Part shown: positions 15,829 to 24,710 of the stretch, piece by piece | How the letters are laid out: the number at the start of each line of letters is the position of its first letter | Position numbering within the stretch: position 1 is the stretch's first letter | Assembly: GCF_003351025.1 (NCBI RefSeq) | Contig: NZ_QPCG01000002.1 | Span: 124,001 to 188,000 of the forward strand | DNA from: Mucilaginibacter endophyticus | GTDB lineage: Bacteria > Bacteroidota > Bacteroidia > Sphingobacteriales > Sphingobacteriaceae | Length of the DNA: 64,000 bases | Direction: 5' to 3' | Position numbers and translations under genes: made by a program | Notes under the pieces: model-generated | What the model was told of the DNA's origin: nothing | The model's input: the letters and a program-made list of their open reading frames with translations, nothing else | Databases searched by the model: none

Positions 15829-16428
15829 ATGAGCAGCAAGGAACGAATGCAACGTTATAAGGACAAAATCTATAACGGCATTCTTGACGCGGCAATGGAA
15901 ATCCTGAAAACTGAGGGATGCGAATCTTTGAGCGTCAGAAAAATAGCAGATAAGATAGAATATAGTGTACCCGTCATCTATTCTTATTTTTTAAATAAGG
16001 AAGCGGTGCTGATAGAATTGTCGCGAAAAGGTTTTACAAAGCTGATAACTTGTATAGAAAAGTCACTTAAGGGATTAATAAGCCCCGAAGAAAGAATGGA
16101 AGCTATGTTGTCAACGCTGATAGAATTCGCTCATAAGGAAAAAGAGCTGAATCAACTGATGTATTCCGTAGGCGTGCATGTGATAGACGTCGAAGAAACT
16201 TTCCCGGTTTTAAAAGTGATCAGTGATCTTTTCCGAAAAGAGTTAAATGATTTAAAAGCCGGTGAGATAATCAGCGAAGATTCCTTCCGCAGTACTTACT
16301 TAACCTTTCTTTCTATTGCGCACAGGCTGGTTGCAGTAAACCATTACTATAAAAATATTGATCCGGCCATTAACAGTATCGTATTGAAGAAAACGGTCCA
16401 TGCAATTTTACAGCCGATAGATGCATAA
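15829..16428 (+). CDS. TetR/AcrR family transcriptional regulator
   Basis: 199-residue regulator starting at ATG 15829 (MSSKERMQRYKDKIYNG); an upstream TTG would overlap the terminator. Residues about 12-60 form the TetR HTH (LSVRKIADKIEYSVPVIYSYFLNKEAVL), followed by a helical ligand-binding region. It follows the aldehyde operon but sits beyond its terminator, so it is transcribed separately or by read-through. It could respond to a substrate of the operon or be unrelated; no operator was identified. Confidence 0.88.
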   Translation: MSSKERMQRYKDKIYNGILDAAMEILKTEGCESLSVRKIADKIEYSVPVIYSYFLNKEAVLIELSRKGFTKLITCIEKSLKGLISPEERMEAMLSTLIEFAHKEKELNQLMYSVGVHVIDVEETFPVLKVISDLFRKELNDLKAGEIISEDSFRSTYLTFLSIAHRLVAVNHYYKNIDPAINSIVLKKTVHAILQPIDA

Positions 16429-16545
16429 AGCCATTAAGTCTACTATTTAGCTATTATCGGTTGAGCTTTTCAACAACGTTAATTGAGCCGTTAAAAAAAA
16501 CTACCCGTTTTCTAATTATTCATCTTTGCTATAAAATTTCAACGT

Positions 16546-17439
16546 ATGGATTTTCTTCAAAAAATGATTAATTATTACCAGGGCGAAACGCGGCATGGGT
16601 TTCTTGTTTCAATTACAGGCATATTTCTCATCGGAATTGCGCTGATTGGCCGGAAGTTTATCAACCCTGTATCCATTTTCAGAGGCTTTCTCATCCCATT
16701 TATTGTGGGTGGTTTATTTTTAGGAATCGCCGGAGCCGCTAGTGGAATATTTACTAAAAAATCATTTAAAGAAAGAATGACCTCTTATCAGCAAGATCGG
16801 AGTGCTTTTTTTAAAACCGAAGTTTCGAAAGTTCAAAAGATCCACAAATCGTGGCTTGGTACCCGTACAGCCTGGACCATGGTTGGTTTCGCCGGTTTGG
16901 CCTTACTTCTTTTAGCAAAAAAGAACTATTTGATGGGCGTTGGTCTCGGCATTCTACTTTTTGGTCTGATTGGCCATGTGATCGAAGCCTTTTCCTTTCA
17001 TAGAAATGAAATTTATAGAGATGCAGTAATAGATGCGGCCGATATTGAGCGATCAAGCCAAAATAAGGCAGGTTCAGAAAAACAAAGCGAGTTGCCTATC
17101 AGCGTAGCTGTTAAAGAGGAAACATCGAAACCTTCAGGTATTAGTGACACTTTTTCATCAAGTGATGATGGCGTAGGCCAAAGAGATACACTGTTTTTAC
17201 AATCAGCATTATGCGCTGAAATTAATTTGTCAACTCCCAAAGACACGGCTGCTTTCCTAATGGCCAATAATTTACCCGCGATAAAAATAGGAAAAGATTC
17301 ATCAATGCGCGACTTGTCAGTTATCATGGATAAGCCCGGCAGAAAAAGGAAGCTATTGGATTATTATAATTCCGATTTGATTCAAAAAAATAGCGTTTAC
17401 GCTAAACACTGCTGGTTTAGCAAGAAATACAGCTATTAA
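16546..17439 (+). CDS. membrane protein of unknown function
   Basis: 297-residue protein I do not recognise. Hydrophobic segments lie at about residues 18-36, 45-68, 108-124 and 127-147, giving probably four membrane spans in the N-terminal half, separated by a charged segment (KSFKERMTSYQQDRSAFF). The C-terminal half is soluble, Ser-rich around 180-215 and ends in a basic tail. It stands alone between the TetR gene and a strong terminator (17466-17507) and has no shared operator. Real coding is supported by an ATG start, membrane pattern and terminator. Confidence 0.7.
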   Translation: MDFLQKMINYYQGETRHGFLVSITGIFLIGIALIGRKFINPVSIFRGFLIPFIVGGLFLGIAGAASGIFTKKSFKERMTSYQQDRSAFFKTEVSKVQKIHKSWLGTRTAWTMVGFAGLALLLLAKKNYLMGVGLGILLFGLIGHVIEAFSFHRNEIYRDAVIDAADIERSSQNKAGSEKQSELPISVAVKEETSKPSGISDTFSSSDDGVGQRDTLFLQSALCAEINLSTPKDTAAFLMANNLPAIKIGKDSSMRDLSVIMDKPGRKRKLLDYYNSDLIQKNSVYAKHCWFSKKYSY

Positions 17440-17465
17440 CCGACCTATAAGCATTGATCATAACG

Positions 17466-17507
17466 AAACGGTGGATAGCAACCTAAGTTGCCCCACCGTT
17501 TTTTTGT
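17466..17507 (+). terminator. rho-independent terminator after the unknown membrane protein
   Basis: AAACGGTGG (17466-17474) pairs with CCACCGTTT (17493-17501), followed by further T residues. Confidence 0.85.
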
Positions 17508-17515
17508 TATTCGCT

Positions 17516-17878
17516 TTAAACATTAATAAAGCTCAATTGAGCGAACATTTGTAAGAGATCTTCTGAGAGCCAAGCTTCAGCAATTTTGCCATCTTCAATA
17601 CGATAGAAGCCCATTCCATTCCATTTAGCATCTATATGAGATGGCCCATTTCCCAAAAAAGAACCGGAATTATGCCCGCTGTTGGTGAAGAACATAGATA
17701 CTTTATCATTCGAAGTCAGGATAATGGTTGCAGGAAAATCACTCATATAGTTTGAATAAATAGGAGATACCAGCGGATCTGTCGCATTAGCTTTTCCCTT
17801 GAATGGCGCCACAAACATGATGAGTTCAAAGAATTTAACAGATGTTCTAATAATTAACAAATAACCAGAGTATACCAA
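17516..17878 (-). pseudogene. chimeric remnant: alpha/beta-hydrolase fragment joined to SnoaL-like cyclase fragment
   Basis: A 120-codon frame that looks like two gene fragments joined. Residues about 23-57 (NATDPLVSPIYSNY, FPATIILTSN) resemble the C-terminal part of alpha/beta-hydrolase-3 esterases. Residues about 58-120 (FFTNSGHNSGSFLG, KWNGMGFYRIEDGKIAEAW) resemble the C-terminal half of SnoaL/ester-cyclase proteins. Neither part has its active-site region, so a working enzyme is unlikely. The first 20 residues are unrelated hydrophobic sequence. It lies 3' of the SDR at 17909-18760. The family matches are from memory of motifs. Confidence 0.5.
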
Positions 17879-17908
17879 ACCCCAGTTATTTGAAAATTCC
17901 CAGATTGT

Positions 17909-18760
17909 TTAAAAACCGTAGGCACTAAACCATCTTTTTTTAATTTCTTCCGTCGCATCGTTATATTCAACATCGATACCGTTAGAACTTGGATCAACTG
18001 GCGTCCGCAATGGTCTCTTACCTTTTTCTGTATCAACCAAACTCAAGGCTGCATCTGCAATGAGTTGCGGATCAGGGGCCGACTCAGTGAATAGTTTTGT
18101 AAATACACGTTGAATGTTTTGCTGGATATCTATTAGGTTTGCGCCATATGATTCCTGAATACCTTCACGATCACCATTTACGTGGGCTTTACTGATAATT
18201 TCTGTCATAAAACCTCCCGGTTCGATCAGAACAGATTCCACGCCCTGTCCGATCAATTCTTCATGAGACCCTTCTATGAATCCTTCCAAAGCAAATTTGC
18301 TGGCATTATAAGCAGACTGCAAAGGAAGAGATACTCTGCCTACCTGGCTGGAAATCGTTATGATGAGGCCGTCTTTCGCGGCACGCATGGCAGGCAATAC
18401 TTCGCTGTTCATTCTAATTACTCCCCAAACATTTACATCGAATAATTTTTGGATCTGTGGCAAACTATAAGACTCCAATACGCCACCACCATAGATTCCT
18501 GCATTGTTAACCAAGACATCAATTTTGCCGTATTTGGCGTAAACTGCAGCCACAGCGCTTTTAACAGATGTGTCATCCGTTACATCCAAGTCAATAACTT
18601 CTGTATTTGGCAGTGCGCCCAAATTCGTCGCGAATTCCGCGTTTTTGCCGTTTACATTGCGCATAGTAGCGATTACTGTATGGCCTTGCTTATCAAATGT
18701 CCTTACCATTAATGCCCCGAATCCGGTACTTGAGCCTGTAATTAAAATTACTTTTTTCAT
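17909..18760 (-). CDS. SDR family oxidoreductase
   Basis: 283-residue classical SDR starting at ATG 18758-18760 (MKKVILITGSSTGFG). It has TGSSTGFG, NNAG, YNASK and ATMRN after the second strand. A C-terminal extension (RPLRTPVDPSSNGIDVEYNDATEE) is typical of a subgroup of Bacteroidota and proteobacterial SDRs of unknown substrate. It is divergent from an HxlR regulator at 18968, a common pairing in which the redox- or electrophile-sensing HxlR protein controls the enzyme. It lacks the shared AraC operator and thus forms a separate unit. Confidence 0.9.
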   Translation of the reverse strand: MKKVILITGSSTGFGALMVRTFDKQGHTVIATMRNVNGKNAEFATNLGALPNTEVIDLDVTDDTSVKSAVAAVYAKYGKIDVLVNNAGIYGGGVLESYSLPQIQKLFDVNVWGVIRMNSEVLPAMRAAKDGLIITISSQVGRVSLPLQSAYNASKFALEGFIEGSHEELIGQGVESVLIEPGGFMTEIISKAHVNGDREGIQESYGANLIDIQQNIQRVFTKLFTESAPDPQLIADAALSLVDTEKGKRPLRTPVDPSSNGIDVEYNDATEEIKKRWFSAYGF

Positions 18761-18967
18761 GTTATTTGTTATTGTCAATTTATTCTATTAGCCATTTTTA
18801 AAGGTGCATGCCCATTTTTCACGTTGTTTGGGACTCAAAAATTATACTGCTTGAATGAAGAAACATGTGTTTAATGCCCCTTTAAATTTTTTGCAAGTTA
18901 GGGCCAATTTACTTTACTTTGTATAGCACTTTCCCTGAGGAAAGCAAAATGAAATAAATCAAAAATT

Positions 18968-19366
18968 ATGGCTATGAAAAAAGTACATTCTGATTGTCTT
19001 GAGACAATAAAACCTGTTCGGGATGCTCTTGAGGTGCTAAACGGTAAATGGAAACTATCTATTATCATATCCGTTGCAGTGGGAAATGAGCGCTTTACAG
19101 ATATACAGGACAGTATTCCAGGAATTACACCGAAAGTTTTGGCCAAAGAATTGAAAGAGCTTGAACAACATCAACTGATCAAGCGGATAATTATAGAAGA
19201 TTACCCGGTTAAAATTATTTATCGATCAGAACCTTACGCAGCAACTTTAAATCCTATCATCTTTGCGTTGAAGGACTGGGGGTTGAACCACCGTAAAAAG
19301 CTATTCGAAAAAGGATATACCATGAGTGACATTGGAGAGGCCCCAAAGTGCCTGCCTGTAGAATGA
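18968..19366 (+). CDS. HxlR family transcriptional regulator
   Basis: 132-residue winged-helix regulator. It has the conserved HxlR N-terminal cysteine (Cys10, HSDCLETIKPVRDALEVLNGKWK), RFTDIQDSIPGITPKVLAKELKELEQ as the DNA-reading region, and YRSEPYAATLNPIIFALKDWG near the end. HxlR proteins such as HypR and YodB sense disulfide stress or electrophiles through this cysteine. It is divergent from the SDR at 18760 across a 207-bp spacer, so it probably controls that gene and itself. TTTACTTTG at about 18908-18916 is a near -7 box. Confidence 0.9.
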   Translation: MAMKKVHSDCLETIKPVRDALEVLNGKWKLSIIISVAVGNERFTDIQDSIPGITPKVLAKELKELEQHQLIKRIIIEDYPVKIIYRSEPYAATLNPIIFALKDWGLNHRKKLFEKGYTMSDIGEAPKCLPVE

Positions 19367-19543
19367 TATTAGGTATAATGAATGGAATTCCCGCTCCCAC
19401 ACGCAAAAGTTAAATTTTAGGCTTAAAAAATAAAGAAAATTCAGTCTTAATATTCCAATTAAGCTTCGTTACTTTTAAAGTAGCCAGAAAGTATAATTCT
19501 TCATAAATAACTTCATAGAGCATTATTGACTAAATCGAAAAAT

Positions 19544-19583
19544 AGTCTTAAATTAAGACTCTGTAAGTCAAAACTTACTTTTG
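19544..19583 (+). promoter_or_regulatory. candidate promoter with two adjacent palindromes, upstream of ABC permease
   Basis: A near-perfect palindrome AGTCTTAAATTAAGACT (19544-19560) is followed by a second, GTAAGT-CAAA-ACTTAC (19563-19578), which overlaps the -7 box TACTTTTG (19576-19583). The first palindrome covers where the -33 element would be. The rest of the 480-bp gap (19367-19846) holds no gene I can see, so the permease mRNA would have a leader of about 255 nt. Confidence 0.5.
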
Positions 19584-19846
19584 TCCCTACTGTTTAGTGG
19601 TGCCCTGAAATACTCATCATCTTTTGATCCCCGATAGAGCCCAGATGGGTGGACAAAACGAGTTTTTTTTAAAAATAGAACCCTATAAATAGCTGATCTG
19701 TAGCTTTTTTATTTTATTAAGATCCTTTTCAATCCTCATGGATAAATAGTTTCGTAGTTTAATAACAAGAAAAATTAGCTTTTTTGTTTTGGTGCTGCAA
19801 CTAAATAACACTTGCCTGCGTCTTACAACTATCCAAGCCTGAACAT

Positions 19847-22213
19847 ATGCTCAAAAACTACTTAAAAATAACCTGGCGTAACCTTTTGCGTCAAAAAACA
19901 TTTTCCCTGATCAATATCCTTGGCCTAACCATTGGCATGGCCAGTGCGGCGCTCATTTTGTTGTGGATCCAAAACGAACTGAGCTTTGACCAATTTCACG
20001 AAAAAAGGGACAGGCTTTACTCGGTTTACAATCAATCGAAATTCGACGGGAAATTGTGGAGCTGGGAAACTACTCCTAAAATTATGGGTAGGGTAATGAA
20101 ACAGGAATTACCCCAAATGGAGAAAGTGGCCAGGGTTACCAATGCCAATTTCTTGTTTACTATTGGTGATAAGCGCCTTACAGCAAGCGGCGACTTTACT
20201 GACGCCGATTTCCTTTCTATGTTCAGTTTCCCGCTGATTAGTGGGGATTCCAAGACCGCATTGAACGAGTTGCATAACATCGTCATCACCGAAAAATTTT
20301 CTAAAAAGCTTTTCGGTGATGGGAACGCGATAGGCAAAACGGTCAAAATAGATAGCAATGCCTATTTCAAGGTAACGGGAGTGATGAAAGATCTACCGAA
20401 TAATACCCGCTTTGATTTTGAATACCTGTTACCTTGGTCGTACCTGAAAAAGATTGGTCAGGATGATGAATACTGGGGTAATAATTCTATCCAAACTTTT
20501 GTGTTGTTAAAACCAGGTGTAACAGAAGCCAACGCCGATGCTGCTGTGGAAAATTTCACTAAAAATCATTCTGATACCAAAGATATTCAGCAGTTTTTGC
20601 ACCCGGCAACCAAATGGCATTTGTATTCGCATTTTGAAGATGGTAAAATAGTTGGTGGGAAAATAGAACGGGTGAGGGTGTTTTCGCTCATTGCGGTGCT
20701 CATCCTTGTTATTGCCTGTATCAATTTTATGAATTTAAGTACTGCCCGGAGCGAGTCGCGTGCGCGTGAAGTGGGGATTCGTAAAACGGTTGGCGCATTA
20801 AGAGGATCATTGATCTGGCAGTTTTTAGGCGAATCTGTTTTGATAGCCGCTATAGCGGGTGTTTTTGCAGTTATCATTGTGCAAATCAGTATGTCGGGCT
20901 TTAACCAGCTCACTCAAAAGCAATTGTATGTGCCTTATGGCAATCCATATTTTTGGCTCCTAGCGCTTGGCTTTATCCTTATTACTGGTATCATTTCTGG
21001 AAGCTATCCGGCCTTGTACCTGTCATCTTTCAGGCCGGTGGCCGTATTAAAAGGTACTTTTAAGGCAGCAAACGCATTAGTTACACCACGTAAATTACTG
21101 GTAGTTATTCAGTTCACTTTCGCGGTGGTGTTGATCATTTGTACAATAGTTATCCGCCAGCAGTTACAGTACGCCCAGGATAGGGATACCGGTTATAAAA
21201 AAGATAACCTGGTTTTCAGTTTCATGTCGGGTGATATTGATAAGCATTATCAATCTATCAAAAATGAGTTGCTTTCAAGTGGTGCAGCAACATCCGTATC
21301 CAAAACAAACTCGCCCATAACACAACGGTACAGCGATAGCTGGGGCTTTAACTGGCCCGGTTCAACACCTCACAACAAGGTAGATTTCATCATTTATAGT
21401 TCGGATGGCAGCCTGATAAAAACCATGGGGCTCAAGCTGGTGGCGGGCAGGGATATTGATCCTGTTAACTATCCTACAGATTCGACCGCTATGCTGGTTA
21501 ACGAAGCTTCAGTTAAAATCATGAACCTGAAAGATCCCGTAGGTAAAACAATTACCCAGGGCGAGGGCAAAGACGCCAAAGCCTGGCATATCGTTGGTGT
21601 CATTAAAGATTTTATCATCAGTTCGCCTTATGAGCCAGTACAACATATGCTGATACAAGGGCCGAGTTCATGGTTTAATATCATTCACTATAAACTTAAT
21701 AACGCCAATTCAACCAAAGAGAACCTCCGCCGTGCCGAAGCCATTTTCAAAAAATACAACCCCGATTACCCATACGAGTATACTTTTGTTGACCAGGAGT
21801 ATGCTAAAAAATTTGGAGACGAACAACGAACAGGGACCCTTGCCAGCCTGTTTGCCGGCTTAACAATTGTTATTTCATGCCTCGGATTATTTGGCCTGGC
21901 CGCCTATATGGCACAGAACAGGATTAAAGAAATAGGTATAAGAAAAGTGCTTGGTGCTTCAGTTGCCAGCGTAACCACACTGCTTTCGCGCGATTTTCTG
22001 AAGCTGGTTGCTATATCATTTTGCATAGCTGCTCCAATTGCATGGTATTTAATGGCTCAGTGGTTAAAAGGGTACAGCTACCGGGTCAGTATCAATGTAT
22101 GGGTATTTGTAATTGCCGCAACGCTTACATTGCTGATATCTGTTTTAACTGTAAGCTACCAGGCCATCAAAGCCGCGTTAACAAACCCGGTGAAAAGCTT
22201 GAAAGGGGAATAA
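19847..22213 (+). CDS. orphan ABC transporter permease (FtsX/MacB type)
   Basis: 788-residue inner-membrane protein with duplicated architecture: N-terminal span (LINILGLTIGMASAALILLW), a MacB-like periplasmic core domain, three spans with the FtsX motif (SESRAREVGIRKTVGALRGSL), then a second periplasmic domain and FtsX unit (NRIKEIGIRKVLGASVASV). Bacteroidota encode many such permeases; they usually export peptides or small molecules or act in mechanotransmission, with an ATPase encoded elsewhere. No ATPase gene is adjacent. It has its own promoter region and a terminator at 22291-22333, so it is a single-gene unit. Confidence 0.92.
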   Translation: MLKNYLKITWRNLLRQKTFSLINILGLTIGMASAALILLWIQNELSFDQFHEKRDRLYSVYNQSKFDGKLWSWETTPKIMGRVMKQELPQMEKVARVTNANFLFTIGDKRLTASGDFTDADFLSMFSFPLISGDSKTALNELHNIVITEKFSKKLFGDGNAIGKTVKIDSNAYFKVTGVMKDLPNNTRFDFEYLLPWSYLKKIGQDDEYWGNNSIQTFVLLKPGVTEANADAAVENFTKNHSDTKDIQQFLHPATKWHLYSHFEDGKIVGGKIERVRVFSLIAVLILVIACINFMNLSTARSESRAREVGIRKTVGALRGSLIWQFLGESVLIAAIAGVFAVIIVQISMSGFNQLTQKQLYVPYGNPYFWLLALGFILITGIISGSYPALYLSSFRPVAVLKGTFKAANALVTPRKLLVVIQFTFAVVLIICTIVIRQQLQYAQDRDTGYKKDNLVFSFMSGDIDKHYQSIKNELLSSGAATSVSKTNSPITQRYSDSWGFNWPGSTPHNKVDFIIYSSDGSLIKTMGLKLVAGRDIDPVNYPTDSTAMLVNEASVKIMNLKDPVGKTITQGEGKDAKAWHIVGVIKDFIISSPYEPVQHMLIQGPSSWFNIIHYKLNNANSTKENLRRAEAIFKKYNPDYPYEYTFVDQEYAKKFGDEQRTGTLASLFAGLTIVISCLGLFGLAAYMAQNRIKEIGIRKVLGASVASVTTLLSRDFLKLVAISFCIAAPIAWYLMAQWLKGYSYRVSINVWVFVIAATLTLLISVLTVSYQAIKAALTNPVKSLKGE

Positions 22214-22290
22214 GTTATAAGGGGCCGTATGGCATTTAAACCTAAGTGCTCCTGATATAACAACAAACACTAAGTATACTTAATATCCAT

Positions 22291-22333
22291 AAAAAGGGAG
22301 TGGTACATTAAATTAGGGTATCACTCCCTTTTT
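22291..22333 (+). terminator. rho-independent terminator after ABC permease
   Basis: AAAAAGGGAGTG (22291-22302) pairs with CACTCCCTTTTT (22322-22333), ending in a T tract. The remaining 22334-22632 contains no gene that I can see. Confidence 0.85.
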
Positions 22334-22585
22334 ATCATAGAGGGCTTTGCAAAGGTTTTATTAGCGGAGAATTGAATTTAATATTTTGAGTCGGTATAGG
22401 TTACCGTCGCAAAAGTTGTAGATATCATTTAAAAAGTAACTGAGTCAAATTAACAATATTTTAAAGGCTGTGATTGAAGCTGTCTTTCAAATTACCTATG
22501 AAATGGCCTGTGAAACACCTATTCAGACACTTTTTTTCTAACAGTCAAAAGATTAATAAGAAGAATATCTATTATAAATACACAA

Positions 22586-22609
22586 TTATCAATAATTTAG
22601 TATTGATAA
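22586..22609. promoter_or_regulatory. perfect inverted repeat upstream of metallophosphatase
   Basis: TTATCAATA (22586-22594) and TATTGATAA (22601-22609) form a perfect 9-bp inverted repeat with a 6-bp spacer, ending 23 bp before ATG 22633. The position suggests an operator or a leader hairpin; no good -7 box is evident nearby. Confidence 0.45.
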
Positions 22610-22632
22610 GATATCTCGCCTATAATTAACTT

Positions 22633-23730
22633 ATGAAAAAGTTCCTTTTATTGTTCCTCGCGTTGTTTCCCTTGCTCGTGCAAGCCCAAACCCAAACAGA
22701 TTCTGTATTGGTATTATCAGACGTACACGTTGATCTAAATTTGAAACCAGATGTGTTTTATCATAAAGTAGATACCGATACCGCGCTTTTTAAATCGGCG
22801 ACAAAAAATGCAGGCTCAGGAAAGTACACGTTTATTATTATGCCAGGTGATCTTCTTTCGCATGGGGACAATCACACTGAAGCCGATATGAGCAAAACAT
22901 TCAAATATGTTGCAGATCATGTTCATCAAATTGATAAAAACGCGGTCATACTGCCTGCCTTAGGGAATAACGACTGCGCACAGCATAACACACCGGATAC
23001 TACAACTTACCGCATATTTTATAATTCACTGTTGGCGCGTATCGATCATGATAATCATATCTATAACACTTTTAAAAAAGGTGGCTATTATACTTATGAT
23101 AAAGGCGATCTGTCTGTTATTGTACTTAATACTTTGCTTTTCGCGTTCGGGCCGGACACAGAGGCAATAAAAGAGTTAGATTGGCTAAAGAAGGAGCTGC
23201 GTGAGGATAGTAAAAAGCATAAAAAGGTCTGGATGGTTTACCACATCCCACCAGGAACAGACCGTTATGCCGACGGGCCATTCTGGCATTCAAATATTAA
23301 AGAACTTTACCTAAGTATCATTAAAACATATGCTTCAACCATAAAATTTCAACTGGCAGGGCATACCCACATGAACGATGCTGAACTGATCTCTGATCAT
23401 GGAAAGTTAATTTCATATGTGGCTATAGCACCTGGATTGGATACCAGGAACCAAAATAACCCCGGTTACCAGGTTATCCATTTCAATAAACGGGATAAAG
23501 CGGTAAATGAAATACGAACTTATTATACCAGCGGTTCGCATCCTTATCAATGGCAATCGTTTAGCTTCCGGGCGTTAGATTTTAATTTCCTGCGCAATTT
23601 TAAACCTGAAAGTGTACAAGGGATAAACTTTGTTAAGGACTACTCGATGCAAAGGGGTACAGTAATATCCAGCAAAAAGCAGGAAATTGTGTGGGGTGAT
23701 AAGTTTAGTACAGATTCTCAAGTTAAGTAG
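22633..23730 (+). CDS. secreted metallophosphoesterase (acid sphingomyelinase-like)
   Basis: 365-residue calcineurin-like phosphoesterase with a signal peptide (MKKFLLLFLALFPLLVQAQ). The five metal-binding motifs appear in order: SDVHVD, GDLLSHGD, GNND, YHIPPG and GHTHMND. This order and the intervening sequence resemble acid-sphingomyelinase-type phosphodiesterases. The substrate could be a phospholipid, nucleotide or other phosphate ester in the periplasm or outside. It stands alone, with an inverted repeat before it, and ends 20 bp from the convergent AraC gene. Confidence 0.88.
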   Translation: MKKFLLLFLALFPLLVQAQTQTDSVLVLSDVHVDLNLKPDVFYHKVDTDTALFKSATKNAGSGKYTFIIMPGDLLSHGDNHTEADMSKTFKYVADHVHQIDKNAVILPALGNNDCAQHNTPDTTTYRIFYNSLLARIDHDNHIYNTFKKGGYYTYDKGDLSVIVLNTLLFAFGPDTEAIKELDWLKKELREDSKKHKKVWMVYHIPPGTDRYADGPFWHSNIKELYLSIIKTYASTIKFQLAGHTHMNDAELISDHGKLISYVAIAPGLDTRNQNNPGYQVIHFNKRDKAVNEIRTYYTSGSHPYQWQSFSFRALDFNFLRNFKPESVQGINFVKDYSMQRGTVISSKKQEIVWGDKFSTDSQVK

Positions 23731-23749
23731 CGGTTTGTATGGAGAATAT

Positions 23750-24658
23750 TTAAATGCTCCTGAATTCTAAAGGTGTTTTACCGGTTTTTTGCTTAAAGAG
23801 CTTGTTAAAGTACTGCGGATATTCAAAGCCGAGGGTGTAGGCGATCTCTGCAACGGATTTGTCTGTATTTAGTAATATGTTTTTTGCTTCCTCAATCAGA
23901 TAATAATGAATGTGGTCCTGGGCGTTTTTACCGGTTTCCTTTTTGAGCAGGTCGCTTAAGTAGCCGGGAGATAGATACACCTGTTCTGCCAGTTGCTTTA
24001 CTGTAGGCAAACCTTTTTCGTTGATGTCGGTCTGTTTAAAATAGTCCTTTAAGATGTTTTCAACCTGTGTAACTACAACGTTATTAGAGTTTTTACGGGT
24101 GATGAATTGCCTGCCGTAAAAACGGGAGCAATAGTTTAATAGCAACTCGATAGTCGATACAATGATGGCCTGGCTGTGGATATCAATATTCTCTTTTAAT
24201 TCGGTTTCTATTTTGGATACACATTCTATTAACACCTGGTTCTCTTTTTCGGAGAGGTGAAGCGCTTCCGATATTTCATACGAAAAGAAGCTGTAATCTT
24301 TCATCTTGTCGTTCAGTGTGGTTGCCCTGATCAGGTCTGGATGGAAAAACAAGCCCCAGCCGGCTACTATTGCTGTAGGTTCAACTTCCTTTTCCAGTTC
24401 AAGCACCTGGTTGGGGGCCATACAAATCAGACTGCCACCCTGAAAATCAACTATTTTACGGCCATATCTAACGTTATTCCTGTTGTAGTTTTTGCAGATC
24501 AACGAATAGAAATCCGTGGAAAGTTTGATTTCGTCCTGTAAATCCTCGTTTACCCGGCTAAAATCAACCACCGCAACCAAGGGATGCCTAACAGCGTGAT
24601 CAAGCTGAAAAAAACGGAACAGATCTGAAATGGTTTGCAGATGGAGGAATGTGCTCAT
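23750..24658 (-). CDS. AraC-family transcriptional regulator (second subtype)
   Basis: 302-residue AraC regulator from ATG 24656-24658 (MSTFLHLQTISDLF); an upstream start would add residues across a hairpin. The C-terminal HTH contains LSPGYLSDLLKKETGK and VAEIAYTLGFEYPQYFNKLFKQKTG. It is homologous along its length to the regulator at 2353-3249 (YSFFSYEISEALHLSEKE; INEKGLPTVKQLAEQV). It lies just downstream of a same-strand SDR (24711-25525), the same SDR/DJ-1 plus AraC pattern as elsewhere, so that SDR is a likely target. Confidence 0.87.
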   Translation of the reverse strand: MSTFLHLQTISDLFRFFQLDHAVRHPLVAVVDFSRVNEDLQDEIKLSTDFYSLICKNYNRNNVRYGRKIVDFQGGSLICMAPNQVLELEKEVEPTAIVAGWGLFFHPDLIRATTLNDKMKDYSFFSYEISEALHLSEKENQVLIECVSKIETELKENIDIHSQAIIVSTIELLLNYCSRFYGRQFITRKNSNNVVVTQVENILKDYFKQTDINEKGLPTVKQLAEQVYLSPGYLSDLLKKETGKNAQDHIHYYLIEEAKNILLNTDKSVAEIAYTLGFEYPQYFNKLFKQKTGKTPLEFRSI

Positions 24659-24676
24659 TAATTGTAAATATAAACA

Positions 24677-24706
24677 ATAGCGCCCTCGCACAGGCAAGGG
24701 CGCTAT
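24677..24706 (-). terminator. hairpin between SDR and AraC genes
   Basis: ATAGCGCCCT (24677-24686) pairs with AGGGCGCTAT (24697-24706), a 10-bp GC-rich stem just after the SDR stop. Only TTGTTTATATTT follows on the minus strand, so it may be a leaky terminator that lets some transcription into the AraC gene. Confidence 0.6.
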
Positions 24707-24710
24707 CAAT

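Noticed and set aside
19367..19846. 480-bp gap examined for a small RNA or missed gene
   Set aside because: No open frame of useful length or stable RNA-like structure beyond the two palindromes; treated as promoter plus leader.
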